Below, piece after piece: positions 11,259 through 22,992 of a stretch of DNA of 64,000 nt. Source of the DNA: Gigaspora rosea (taxonomy: Eukaryota > Glomeromycota > Glomeromycetes > Diversisporales > Gigasporaceae); NCBI GenBank assembly GCA_003550325.1, contig QKWP01000868.1, forward strand, positions 121,194 through 185,193, given 5' to 3'. A program made the position numbers and the translations under genes. The notes under the pieces are model-generated. The model made no database searches, was not told the origin of the DNA, and worked only from the letters and a program-made list of their open reading frames with translations. How positions within the stretch are numbered: the first letter of the stretch is position 1; the number at the start of each line of letters is the position of its first letter.

Positions 11259-13759
11259 TAGGGACCCTAGTTTTATGCGATGCGATACGATGCGCATAAT
11301 TGGCCAATTTTTAGCATAGCATATGTGAAGCATAATTTGACCAAAAATCGCATAATCATAATTGGCGCCCATTGATTGGTCAATTTTTAAATCATTCGAT
11401 TCTTTTTTTCTTATTGTGATTTTTTTTCTTTTTGAATTCATTCTAGCACTGTACTGGATATTAATATTATAATATCCTAAACCAGTTAACTCATTAAATT
11501 AATTACTTAAATTCTTTATGTGATTGTTTATGCGCCAATGTTGGCTACCTTTTCAATCTTGCCATTAACTTGAAAAAAAATATATATATTTTTTTTTTTT
11601 TTTTGTTTTTTTTAATAATATTAATGGTGAGGCATCTGCAATTTTTTTACATCTTACGAATTAATTTTTTATAAAAAAAATTTTTTCATTTTTTTGAATT
11701 TTTTTTTTTTACAAAAAAACATTTTATTAAATTTTTTTTAATACAATTATGGTATCTGCTTCAGAACGTCTTGTCAAAAACCCAAAGTATAAATCAAATT
11801 TTTATGCTAGTGGTGGAAAACTTTTTTGTAAAGCATGTGAAATTGTAGTAAATCATGAAAAAAAGTCTACAATTGATAATTATTTAAAATCGGATGCGCA
11901 TACATCAAAAACTCAAAGACCTGTACAATCTACCTCTCACCAAGTTGGAATAAAGTTATTTCAGCAAAGTAATGATATTAAAGAAACTTTCATTGAAGAT
12001 TTACTTCGTATATTTGTTCAAGCTGATATACCTATTGAAAAAGCAAACTATTTTAAACCATTTTTAAGGCAATATTGTAAAAATGGTAAAGATAATTATA
12101 TATATTTTTTTAAATTTTTTATTTTAATTTTTTAATTAATATATATATATATATGTTTAATAGGTGGAGTTATTCCTAGGCCTGATCAATTACATAGTAA
12201 ATATCTTCCTTTATTATATCAAGAAGAAGAAGCAAAGCTTAAAAATGAATTAAATAATAAAAAAATATGTATTACAATTGATGAAACTACAGACTCTTGT
12301 GGAAGAGCAGTAGTTAATATTTTGTTTAGTTTTTTTAATAAAACTAAGTTGGTAAAAACTAGTTTTTTAAATATTGTTAATAATACTACTATTTCTCAAT
12401 TAGTTATTACTACATTAACATTTTATAATATTTCTTTTAACAATGTAATTTTGTTTATTACAGATAATGCTTCTTATATGTTAGTAGCATTTAGAGTTCT
12501 CTCTTCTTTAATTCCCCAATTAAAAAATAGCACTTGTTTTGTTCATATTCTTAACTTAGTTGGTGAAACTTGGATAGAATATAAAAATTTTAAATTTTTT
12601 GATCATGTAGTTAGTTTAATTAAAACAACTTTTACATATTCTCCAGCTAGAAAAAGAAGATGGATTAGTTTTCTTTCTGCTAATGGTATTTTAAATCCTT
12701 TATTACCTCCTTTACCAGTAAAAACCAGATGGAATTCTTGGTATAATTTTGTTTTTTGGTTAAATAAACATTTTAATTTTTTTATTGAGTTTTATCAAGA
12801 AGAAGAAAAAAATAGAAATAGTAATTCTGCTATTTTAGAACTTATTAAAATTTTTGAAGATAGTAATAATATTTTTTTTCTTCAATATATTATGCATTTT
12901 ATTACTTTTAATATGCAACAGTAAGTAATTTTTTTATTTACAGTATTAATTTTAATTTAATTACTAATAATGTTTTTATTATTAATTAATAGATTAGTAA
13001 ATGATATTGAATTTTTTAAAATTCGTGATAAACCTTTAGCACCATTTCTTGCAACAAGATTAGAATTAACAAGAGCAAGATTATTTTCTAGAGTTGAAAT
13101 TCCACCTAAATCAAATGAGATGATAAAACTTTGTGAAGATTTTAATATTGATTTGACAATTCATGATTCTTTTTTTAAAGAAGCATTTCAACTTGCTTTA
13201 GCCAAATTTGATAAACATATTAATAATGACTCCGCAATTTCAATTTTTACTGCTACTAGATGTTTTGATCCACGCTTTATTCAATTACAACCACACCATC
13301 ACAATATATTACTCTATAAAGATATTGAAGAATTTAAAAATCCTACAAATGAATTAATTACAAAATGGGGAATTTATTGTGGTTTGAATGAATTATTTGA
13401 AGAGGATTTTTTGATTTGGATAGTTACTGGCAAGAAAAACTTGAAATTTTGTCAAATTTATCTAAATTGGCAGTAATTTATATTTGGTTGCCGATCTCAA
13501 GTGTAGATGTCGAACGTAGCTTTTCGGCATATAATAGAATTTTAGCTGATAACAGACAAAATTTGTCTGAAAATTCGATTAGCATGTTAAATTTTTTAAA
13601 TTTTAATAAATAAATAAAAACTATTATTTGTTTTAAAAAAAAATCGCATAATTTACGATCATTTCGCATAATTTTGAGAGTGTTTGGCATTGGACGCATA
13701 ATTTGGACCAATCACATCACATAATTTGCATTTTATTTCGCATTGCATTAGGGACCCTA
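11259..13759. mobile_element. hAT element 1, full length (2,501 bp)
   Basis: The termini TAGGGACCCTAGTTTTATGC and, inverted, TAGGGTCCCTAATGCAATGC form the hAT TIR. Subterminal repeats of GCATAAT and ATGCGA lie in both ends. An exact 8-bp duplication CTTGATAC flanks the element. The interior holds a single three-exon transposase gene in the forward direction. Perfect duplications and nearly intact coding sequence indicate a comparatively recent insertion into the MULE. Confidence 0.92.
11749..13613 (+). pseudogene. hAT transposase of element 1 (single frameshift)
   Basis: This is the cut-and-paste transposase of hAT element 1. An N-terminal CxxC...H zinc finger (LFCKACE, then KSDAH) resembles the finger of CGGBP1-type hAT proteins. 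The catalytic Asp lies in ITIDETTDS and the second Asp in ITDNASYM. The C-terminal dimerisation region carries the catalytic-type Glu in SSVDVERSFSAYNRILAD. Exons 11749-12085, 12164-12920 and 12993-13613 join in phase across introns of 78 and 72 bp with GT-AG ends. The one lesion is a frame change at about 13403-13415, next to a TTTTTT run: the C-terminus is read in the neighbouring frame from about 13416. If that shift is a base-calling error, the transposase would be complete. Confidence 0.85.
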
Positions 13760-13767
13760 CTTGATAC

Positions 13768-14340
13768 TCACATATTGAGCAGCTTTTAATAACCATTTTT
13801 ATTCTTATCTGTTAAAGCTTCTGTTGTATTTATTATAAATCACCAAATCCAATTCTGTTTAATGAATGAATATTATTAAAATTTATACTTACGTTCTAGT
13901 AATTCATACGATTAATAAAAGAACATTAATTATATAATCATGAAAACACAAATGAATTTTAAATTCTAATATTGTTACATACTAGCGATAAAAATGACAG
14001 TATTGTGTCTTTATTCAACATATCATCTATTTGTTTATCATCAATAATACTCTTAAAGTTTTCATATGAGTATAATCGTATTGCATGTTTCATCATGAGT
14101 TCAAATTGCTTATTTGAAAATTCTTTGATTTCTAAATTAGTACTTATTTACTTGTTAACAAATCTAAAATAACGAATTGATAAATAAATTATTAATACTT
14201 TAATAATGCGGTTTACTATTATTTAACTAACAATATAAATACCTTTAAGGATTTCAATAATATTCTTTTTAGTTAAAGTTTTATCAAATAAAAGAACATC
14301 TTTTGAAATATTCAATTTATATGAATGATTAATTGATAAT
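13768..14340 (-). pseudogene. Minus-strand exon pair of an unrecognised gene (captured cargo)
   Basis: Two open blocks join in phase on the minus strand. About 14333-14209 reads HSYKLNISKDVLLFDKTLTK and ends at a GTATTT donor. After a TTTAG acceptor, about 14128-13982 reads EIKEFSNKQFELMMKHAI, then YENFKSIIDDKQIDDML and KDTILSFLSL, ending at a GTATGT donor. Intron splicing would complete a GAA codon. Charged helical composition and precise splice signals argue for real coding ancestry. I do not recognise the family. The block lies between the two hAT insertions in the MULE, on the same strand as the block at 11005-11122, so both may derive from one captured gene. No function is claimed. Confidence 0.4.
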
Positions 14341-14549
14341 ACTCCCTTCCTACCTAGTAAGTTTCTTCAGAATGGCCTGTCAGGACAACAGCCATATAAA
14401 AACTGAGGCTAATAGGTAATTAATGAGTTTGGTTAAGAATGTGACCTGTCAGGATGACAATCTTTTGTACTAATTTCCAATGCGTTCTATGGCCTTCGGG
14501 ATGACAGCTAGAGGTAAAAAAATGTTGTACAATACTAAAAAATTGCGTA
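14341..14549. repeat. Dispersed repeat RepX, left part (split by hAT element 2)
   Basis: It contains TGTCAGGACAACAGCCATAT and ACCTGTCAGGATGACAATC blocks ending in TAGGTTGCTC. The same order of blocks occurs at 45590-45860, where TAGGTTGCTCGATAAG runs on uninterrupted. Here the continuation is found only at 20881, on the other side of the hAT. Confidence 0.75.
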
Positions 14550-15722
14550 GGTTGCTCTAGAGTTACGACCCGGTTTATGTTAACCCAGGTCACCCGTATC
14601 AAAACGGGTGATCCGGGTCACTAATTCGTAACCCAGGTCAAATCGGGTTATATATGAATTGAAAAAAGCGATTAAAAGAAATGCTAAAAGAGGCAAAATT
14701 AGTACATGTGTTGATGATATAATACACTTTGCATACTTTTTTGCATGTCAAAAAAGAATAGATCATGTATATTTGTCCTTTAATTGACTAAACTTTGTCT
14801 TTCGCTATTGTAAGAAAAGTGATTATGAAGCAAAATCAGTAAATACGTTGGATGATACAACACGTTTGGCGTACTCTTTACATTAAAAAAGAGTAGATCA
14901 TATGTATTTGTCATTTAAATAAGAATCAACTACGTTTGCCGTGAGAAAATGCATTCAAAAAGTACACCAAGTGTATTGTATATCAACACATTTACTAATT
15001 TTGCCTCACAATCGCTTTGTTCAAAAAAAATAGATTTGCTGTTTAAATGACAATCAATTAATTATGAATGCCTTTTGATTTTGTGAGAATACGTGTATGC
15101 ATTCAAAAAGTACGCCAAGTGTATTGCATATCAATGCATTTACTAATTTGCGCTTTTTTCAAAAAATAGATTTGCAGTTTAAATGACAATCAATTAACTA
15201 CGTATGCCTTTTGATTTTGTGAGGAAATATTCAAAAGTACGCCAAGTATATTGTATATCAACACACATTTACTAATTTTGCCTCACAATCACTTTTTTCA
15301 AAAAAAATAGATAATTGCTGATTGAATAACTAAACTTGCCTCACAATCACTTTTTCAAAAAAAAAATAGATTTGCTGTTTAATTGCCAATCAATTGACTA
15401 AACTTGCTTTTTCGGCAGAAAAAAGCAAAATGAGACAAGTTAGTAAATGCGTTTATAGTAACAATATACTTGGTATAACTCTTACATCATGACATCAAAA
15501 AGGATCATATAACTTGTTAAATAATTTAAATCTTTTTGCTTGTCGCCTTTCTACACTTTTATTCTTTTTTTTCCTTTTTTCAAAAGCGATAGTTTTATAT
15601 AAAACCAAAATCAGCTCATATTTTTTATATTCAAGGAATTCGTTGCATATTTTTTTTTGACCTTTTCATTTTCAAGGAATTTGTTGCATTTTTTTTTTTT
15701 ATAAAAAAATTTTTGTTACATA

Positions 15723-18278
15723 ATGAGCGATAGTGAAAGTGTAAATGATAATGAAGGCAATGAACCTTCCAAAAAAACTGTATTTAATTCACATTGGGAA
15801 ACTGATGATGAAAGTGAAACCTTATTGGAGGAAATTATACCATTCAATTCACATCCAGAGGCCAGCGATGATGAAGGTGATGAACCTACTGTAGAAATTA
15901 CGTCTTTAAATTCTGGCAGGAAGGCCAGCAATGATATATTTATTGGCTCTAGTAGTAGAACTTCTTCCTTAGCTGTTTCAGAAGATCAACCACATTTAAA
16001 AAAAAAAAATAAATCAATCCATTCGAAACCTTAGCAATTAAAACGTTTAAAGCCAAAATGAAACTATATAAAATCTAGTTGGGTATGGAAGTATTTTAAA
16101 TTAAGCAAGGATAGACAATATGATGTGTGCGATGTTGCAACATTGAATTTAAGCAATAAAAAGGTTGTATGAGGTCACAAATTTTTACATGATGGGAGTA
16201 CTGGGAATATGTGTAGTCATCTTCAGAGCAAGCATAATCTGCATGAAAGTCGGAATATTGTAAGTTTTTGATTATCAGTGTTTAATATTGTTAATAATTA
16301 CTAATTATAATTATTATCTAGAAAAATGACAATACTATTCAGCAAACATTGTTAGAATCTTTTGAACAAGCTAATGTTAAGAAGCATAAAGAACCACGAA
16401 ATCGAGAAATTCGACAAGCAATTACTGAATGGTTAGTTGTTGACAATTTGCCATTTAACATAATAAAAAAAAAGGATATAAAAAAATGATGAAAATCATC
16501 GATCCAGCCTTTCAGCTTCCAGCTGATAAAACAATTAAGAAGGAAATTAATAATGGATACCCTAGTGCTGTCAACAATTTAAAAAAATTATTAGACGATA
16601 CTTGTGAATCAGCATCTCTGACAACTGATTTATGGACTGCACGAAGTAAACATGGGTATATTGGTATAACGCTCCATTGGTTATCAACTGATTTTAAATT
16701 ATTTGACTGTTTTCTTTGTATGGAGCGTATGCCATATCCGCACTCTGCTGAAAATATAGTTTCTTTTTTTAAAAAAAAAGTCTTAGAGTTTGAGTTAGAT
16801 AAAAAAATCACATGTGCTATAACCAATAATGGTAGTAATATGGTTAAAGCAATTAGTTTGTGGGAGGAGGTTGAACGTTTGCCCTGCGCGGCTCATACTT
16901 TACAACTATCTGTCACACGTGCTTTTAAAAAGACAAATGTTCATATTAAGCGGATAAAGCAATTGGTTAAATTTTTTACAGAATCCCCTAAGCAAAGTGA
17001 ACGTCTTGATGAGGCGCAATTGGAATACCAACGACATTCACAAATGCAAAATAATAGTAACACTGATTTCTCTAATTCTGGTGATAGTGACTCAAATAGT
17101 TCGTCATCAATGAAAGGTCTTGAAACTCCTCTTCGAACCATCTCTGATATTAAAACGAGATGGAGTTCTAAATACCATTCGTGGAAACAATTACTTAAAT
17201 TGCGTAAAGCAATTGAATGGTTGGCTGCAACGTTACCCTTATCTCCTAATTCGAATGATCGGTCTGATGGCAAAAAACTAAAAAAATTACTTCTTTTACC
17301 ACATGAGTGGGAATTATTAAGCCAAATCATTACTTTACTGGAACCGTTTGATGACGCTACCCCTATTTTAGTGGCTCAAAATATGCAACCTTATCTGTTA
17401 TTTATCCTTTAATTCAAGCCCTTAAATATACATATGTTGATTGTGAAATAGAATATTCTGTTTCAGATAATGAACAAGGTAAATGTAAAGTAATTTAAGC
17501 ACCGTAAAGCTAAAACATGCAAATCTTATTTGATAAGATTTGCATGTTTTAGCTTTGTGAACTCATTTATAAAGTACATAACATTACAAATAATATACGT
17601 ATTAATTGTAAAATAGATACGCCTAACTTCCGCCATGAAGAATCATCTGACGATGATAGTGATGATTCAGACCTTGACGTTCCAAAATCTCCTGTTAATT
17701 TAGACAGTGATTTTGTGCCAAATACTCGAGTGATTAAAACAATAAGGCATATCATTTATGATTCCCTGTTTGAGTATTGGAATGAACCAATAATGATTGG
17801 TTTATTGGCATCGCTTTTGGATCCGCGTCTAAAAACGCTTTCAAGTTGGGATGAAGAAACCCAAGAAAAGGCTAAAGCTGAATTAAAACGTCAATTTGAA
17901 ACTTTAATTTCTTCAAACAACGATCCAACAGCATCAATGTATGCTAATTCAAAAAATAATAAATCTATCCATCGTAGCCGTTTACATTCGTCAATTTTTG
18001 GTACACCTACAACAAATAATACTACTCTTGGCCGTTTAACTGAATTGGAACACTACTTGGACCCCATGCGAACACCCCTTGCTGATGATGACGAAAATCC
18101 AATTGAATGGTGGGCAAACTGGAAAACGAAGTTTCCTAATGTAGCAAAATTGGCCAGAAGATATTTATCTATTCCAGCTTCCTCTGTGCCCAGCGAAAGG
18201 TTATTTTCGGATGCGGGTAATCTTATTACTGCTAAACGTAGCCAGCTAGATCCAAAGTTAGTAAATAAGATGATGTAA
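15723..18278 (+). pseudogene. hAT transposase of element 2 (BED finger, hATC domain), broken
   Basis: An acidic serine-rich N-terminus is followed by a BED-type zinc finger (SWVWKYFKLSKDRQYDVCDV, later HLQSKHNLHE) that seems to lack its second Cys. The catalytic core has the first Asp in SLTTDLWTARS. The position normally read as TDNGSNM here reads TNNGSNM, an Asp-to-Asn change. The C-terminal hATC dimerisation domain is well kept (RRYLSIPASSVPSERLFSDA, then NLITAKRSQLD). Exon 1 is 15723-16259 and exon 2 starts at 16322 (62-bp intron, in phase). In-frame stops lie at 16032 (TAG), 16059 (TGA) and 16170 (TGA). Frames change in an A run near 16466-16484 and again near 17385, and the last exon covers about 17590-18278. 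It is certainly inactive. Confidence 0.85.
17506..17556. other. Perfect 24-bp inverted repeat (hairpin) within the hAT 2 transposase gene
   Basis: AAAGCTAAAACATGCAAATC plus TTAT pairs perfectly with its complement across a 3-base loop. It lies in a probable intron: the coding frame reaches a CAAG|GTAAAT donor just before it and resumes near 17590. It may be a small inserted hairpin or a stem used in the transcript. Confidence 0.8.
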
Positions 18279-19139
18279 TTACATAGAAATATTTTGAAAT
18301 AGTAAAAATGCTTTTTCATTATAAATATGTTTAAAATGTAAATTGTCTTCCGATAACTAAATATTTCTATATAAGAAGGCATTAGATCAGAATACAAACT
18401 TTGCTTTCTCGAGTTTTTATTATTTATCCATATAAAAATAGTTATGAATTGTAGAAAAAATTAGAAACGTATTAGAAATTATATTTTTTATAGTTTAAGA
18501 ATTTCTGAATTTCTAGTACCGAGTGCTATTAATGGTTAATGCCAAGGGAAAACCAGGCTTCGATCATATAATTTTATATAATCGAAGTCTGATTTTTTCT
18601 TGAAATTAATTATCCATAAAATATACACCAGGTTTGTCAGCGCAAAGGGTTATTTAGAGTTACATAATTTTAATCAAGACAATCGTTGTAATTATTATTG
18701 TCTACTAAATTACTGTAAGAAAAACCAGAAATTCCGGGGGTTATTTTTCAAGGAAAAGAATAATGGTTAAATTATGAAGTTTATTAATTTTTTCCGAACA
18801 TTGGGGATTTTGATTTTTTGAATTTTTTTTTTTAATGCTATCCAGAAATTTTAATTTTTTCATTCAAATTTAAAATTTCAAATCGCTCATTTATAATTCT
18901 TTTAATATATCATGTGCATAAATCAATTGATTTTTAAAGCTACTTAAATTAAAAATTTTCATTTTATGAAGTTGAATGTGAGTAAAAAGACAAATACTCA
19001 TAAATTCTATTTTTCAGGGTTTTTATATTTAAAAATCCATTTGCATTATTATTTGGTGTGAATTACGTTTCTTCAGGTATAAAAGCGAAGAAATATAAAA
19101 AAATTAGGAACATATAGGGGAAAAAATTAAACTTACAAG
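18279..19139. other. hAT 2 interior, no gene seen
   Basis: AT-rich sequence with a short imperfect hairpin (CTTCGATCATATAATTTTAT / ATAATCGAAG, about 18556-18590). No open frame is supported. Confidence 0.4.
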
Positions 19140-19620
19140 TGGAATGGACGTTGCTTAGGTATCGAAAAAATGGTTGTCAACAAACCTGATACCAGGAACG
19201 TAGTGCATGGTTATACGGCGTGTGAAGTGTTCTGTACAAATCTGGGCATCTGATTGGGTTATTCTTCCTTGTGACTCTGTGTATCACCCCGAACAATACT
19301 ATAAAAGAAACTTACCGTGTCAAAGTTAGTTAATCGCAGATCTATGCCGCAAACTTAGCAACCGTTTCAGGTATGAGTGGCTTCGCTCCCATATATGGCT
19401 CGATTTCTTCGTGTAAAAATTAAGAAACGATCGTAAAATTAAAATACTTAGCCACTATAATATGATTGGGTATAAACTATAGGCTTAGCCGGTTTTCCCT
19501 GCCGGCATCCTGGTTTCACAGTGATTGTCGCCACGCCGAGGCCTTCCTGCTTAGCTCCCTTTTCGATCACAATTGAATAATACTTAAGTCGAAGAGAACA
19601 GTTAGCGACGCTTCGAAAAA
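19140..19620 (-). pseudogene. GC-richer block with exon-like minus-strand frames, family unknown
   Basis: This stretch has higher GC and balanced codons compared with its surroundings. On the minus strand three open blocks are visible: one reading LRLKYYSIVIEKGAKQEG, then GVATITVKPGCRQ (about 19600-19470); one reading EEIEPYMGAKPLIPETVAKF (about 19415-19345); and one reading VLFGVIHRVTRKNNPIRC, then LYRTLHTPYNHALRSWYQ (about 19305-19190), which ends at a CAG|GTTTGT donor-like site. Splice junctions between the blocks are not convincing. I do not recognise a family. It may be host sequence captured by hAT element 2. Confidence 0.3.
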
Positions 19621-20690
19621 AATAAAAAATATATATGTATAAATAGTGAGAATAATACTTATCGCTTTGTATTATGTATCAGGTTCGAATGTTTCGTTAT
19701 TACGTGTTTTGATGTGTTTCGATCAATCAATGATACGATTATGGTGCATAAAAAATGTATAATCAGAGTTAGAGAGTATAGTATAAGTAAATTAATTATG
19801 TAATTGATGTATTCAATCGAAAGTCAAATACATAATATATAAAGGATAAAAATAAAAAAAAATTTAGCTATTTCACTTTCAACTCAAATAAATACCAGTA
19901 ATAAACATAAATTTCGCGTTAACTGTTAAAGTGTTGGTGCGATTCTACTATCTATTTCAATTATGCTCATGTTTGATATTAACAACGATATTCGGCCAAT
20001 ATTAATTTGGAAATTTTGACATAATACTTAACTTTATTATTATATAATTTTATTATTATAACGTGACCAAATATGATCTTCGCCAACTTATTAAAATTTT
20101 AAAAACATGTTTGACTTATCAATACTATATTGATAAAAATAGATAAGCCAATATCGATGAGTTATTAATTAAAATAGAGTTGGTCATTGGCATTGCATAC
20201 CATATCGAGTAAGAGAAAGAGAAAAACCTGTAACTATTATCCAGAGTAATTGTTGTACCGTGAACTTGTGTTATGAAATATATAAAAAGGCCGCATTAGA
20301 TTAATAATAAAAGCATTGTCCTACCGGAATAAAATTTTTGATCGATCTAATTAAGACTTTACTATCACAAAACTTTAAAATATTTATTTAATCATGAAAA
20401 ACAATTACTATTATATTTAATTTGATTTTGTCAGCTAACAAATTTTTTAGTAATTATATTTTTTGGACCCTTATCAATAATTATTTTCAATTTTGGGCTC
20501 TATTTTAATTTTCCCAGCTACACTATATTATATTGTTTAAACCAATTAGACTGCTATAATACCAACTTTCGTAAATATAAAGCTAAGATTAGAGCTATAT
20601 GTAAAACTAGTAAAAATTAACAGCCAATGAGAAAATTATATTTAAACTATGTAAATATATTTAATCTACAACTCTATCTAAATCTACATT
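19621..20690. other. hAT 2 interior, no gene seen
   Basis: AT-rich, with stops in all frames and no structured repeat until the CCCGGGT subterminal repeats begin at about 20795. Confidence 0.4.
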
Positions 20691-20880
20691 CCGTTCCTGG
20701 TTTTGCGTGACAACGTCGCGCAGCTACCTTATATTGAAATAATCGTGAAATTGTTAACAAAAACCGGTTTTATTATCATGAAAGTTATAGCATATATGCA
20801 ACCCGTTTTCACCCGGGTCACCCGATTTCAAGTTTTACGGGTGACCCGGGTGAAGAAATTGCATCCGGGTCTAACCTCTA

Positions 20881-20950
20881 GGTTGCTCGATTAGCAGGGA
20901 AAAACACCCAGATGTATTTCCATTGTTAGTCACAAAATAAGAGACAAAAC
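20881..20950. repeat. RepX, right part, starting with the TSD of hAT 2
   Basis: GGTTGCTCGATTAGCAGGGA followed by AAAACACCCAGATGTATTTC matches the 45795-45835 copy of RepX (GGTTGCTCGATAAGGAGGAA, then AATAACACCCATTTGTATTT). It restores the repeat split at 14557. Confidence 0.75.
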
Positions 20951-21184
20951 AATATATGATTTACGGGTTGATGTTTAATTATTTAAGGTTATGACTCATG
21001 TGAAATTATAATGAAGTAACTATTAAAATTTAAAATTACTTTACCAAAATTTTTATTAGAATCTTATATGTACAAGAAAAATCTATATCCGAGATAAGTA
21101 TTGATAGCTATCTTTTATATTTTTATTTTCAATAACAGTTAATGTGTAATAAAAATTACCAATATTTATAGTTCCAATAGCATT

Positions 21185-21275
21185 CATGTTCATTGTGTCA
21201 AAAAAAACCTTAAACTCAAAGTTTTCGCTTAGAAGCTTACTATCTGTTAAACTATACAAGATTACTATATAGAAA
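21185..21275 (-). pseudogene. Exon-like block, minus strand, unrecognised
   Basis: On the minus strand, DSKLLSENFEFKVFFDTM followed by NMNAIGTINI ends at a G|GTAATT donor near 21182, with no stop. It is the same strand as the other MULE cargo blocks. The sequence is too short to identify. Confidence 0.3.
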
Positions 21276-21707
21276 ATTCACCAAGAAAATTTAAGTTTTG
21301 CAAAATTATAAGATAGTCGACTTTCTCTATTTATGACTATCAGAAAAAAGCTCATTTTGGAGGCGAATTGAGCATTGGATAAGATATAAACTTGTTAGCG
21401 ATGAAAGATCTGGATTCGATACCTGAAATTCTTCTATTAATAATAGATAAATAGTTTATTTATAGGTATCGAGATTTAGAGTATATAAAGTTTTTTTTGA
21501 TTTTACTGTTACTATGTTTTTCACATCCTATATATCTGCCCATCTTCTAGAAAATACGTGAATTTGACCTGACGCACGACGATAGTCGTGCTAAGGTTAT
21601 TATCGCGAGGATCGCTATCCATCTCTCCATTTTGAACCTATGACGACATTGTGACATATGTGAAACATAGATATATAAGTTAAGGCCAAATATGAATTGT
21701 AGATCTT

Positions 21708-22107
21708 TTAGTGCTTTTTTCTTCGCTGCCCGACGTTGGTCTGGCTTTTCCCGCCTCCATCGCCCAAAAAAAAAAAAAACAAAGAAAAAGGGGGAGAAGA
21801 AATAGGAACCAAAAAAAAAAAAAAGAGGAAGGCTAAGTATGATTTTTTGAGTACTCGAAGCATTTTTTTGAACATGCTCATTGACTTACACTCAGTGACG
21901 TGTTTCATGATTATTATGATTGTTATGATTGCTATTGTTATCCAAATAGGTGAGAAGTAGGAATAATATGAAAATCAATTACGCTAATCGCCTTTGAACA
22001 CGCTCACTGACTCGTATACCTTGCTTGGTGACGTGTATTATGATGCCATTTAACGAATTAAACTTTCTAAACCATTTGACTTCGATTCTTTGATCTTTCT
22101 TCGCCAT
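21708..22107 (-). pseudogene. Duplicated short reading frames, minus strand, unrecognised
   Basis: From an ATG at 22107 a clean frame reads MAKKDQRIEVKWFRKFNSLN, then GIIIHVTKQGIRVSERVQRR, and stops at about 21977. A diverged copy follows at 21908, reading MKHVTECKSMSMFKKMLRVL, before running into A- and G-rich low-complexity sequence. The duplication (matching ACGTGTT(T/A)ATGAT and GAACA(T/C)GCTCA strings) is visible in the DNA. It could be the 5' exon of a cargo gene near the right end of the MULE. No homologue is recognised. Confidence 0.25.
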
Positions 22108-22718
22108 GTGACAAAAGAGACGATCATAATTGATTGTAGTTCAGATTATGACTTTCGATTGAAATTTGGGTTAGAAATTGAGAGGAAAGTATGAAATTTG
22201 ACCAATTAGAGTTAGTTTATAATAGCGAGTTAGTAAGTTGTAAAAGAGCACTATTGACATGTAGCATTGTGAAGTGCACTAACCCGTAACCCGTATTGTT
22301 TTTTCATCGAAATAAAATGATCCGAGCGAGAATAATAGAATCTGTAAATGTTTCATATGTAAGAAACTTAAAAAACTACAATTATACCTTACGGAATTTA
22401 ACACAAATATTGAAATCGAATGTTTTATATCAATAGTATAAATACTTTATTGAAATCGGTATTTTAAAAAAAAGTATATTTTTGATTTTGTTCTACTTGA
22501 TTATATGCTTGGCGTAGTCTTTAATGATTAAATACACATTAAAATTAAGTCACGACCTCAATCAAGTTAGAGAATGTAGCACTTTTCTCTGTAAGGTGTA
22601 GTTGTGGCTCTTTTGCGCGGGTAATACAAACTCTTGGAGAGGAAATAGCCACTCAGAGAGAGCAAATTTTACCTATTCCAAACACGCGTAAAAGAAAAAA
22701 AAAGCGAAAATATGCAAA

Positions 22719-22860
22719 AAACTAATGTTTAAATCGATCTTGGTGCGCTAATTAAAAATGACGGGAATGAAATTTACATATAATAAATATTATTCTAACC
22801 CTACAGCCTCTAACGTTAATGCCCTAACCCTAAATTTTTATCTCACGTGTTACCTGTAAA
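22719..22860. repeat. Dispersed repeat shared with 59470-59605
   Basis: AATGTTTAAATCGATCTTGG followed by TGCGCTAATTAAAAATGACG, and a following CCTAACCCTAAATTTTTATC, recur with few changes at 59470-59605 inside another element. Confidence 0.7.
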
Positions 22861-22992
22861 ATGGGGTGTAACCCGGTTACTAACGGTCTAAAATACGCAT
22901 AATTTATTTATGCATAGTATTATATCCTGAATGAGGTATTGTGTAACAGGTATTGATTTAAATATATATTGTTACACAAAGTATATTTATAG

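Larger units (their letters stand above)
14558..20880. mobile_element. hAT element 2 (6,323 bp)
   Basis: The left end TAGAGTTACGACCCGG and the inverted right end TAGAGGTTAGACCCGG are flanked by an exact 8-bp duplication GGTTGCTC (14550-14557 and 20881-20888). Both ends are loaded with CCCGGGTCACCCG-type subterminal repeats. A hAT transposase relic occupies 15723-18278. The remaining 2.6 kb to the right is unusually long for a simple hAT and includes a GC-richer block (19140-19620) that may be captured. The element sits inside a copy of RepX, which gives an independent check on its borders. Confidence 0.9.

Noticed and set aside
10987-11319. 110-aa forward open frame
   Set aside because: It crosses the border of hAT element 1 (11259), so it cannot be an original gene; the minus strand gives better splice signals.
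21357-21437. tRNA-like sequence with a GGATTCGATACC box B
   Set aside because: The stems do not pair convincingly and box A is poor. It may be a SINE head or chance.
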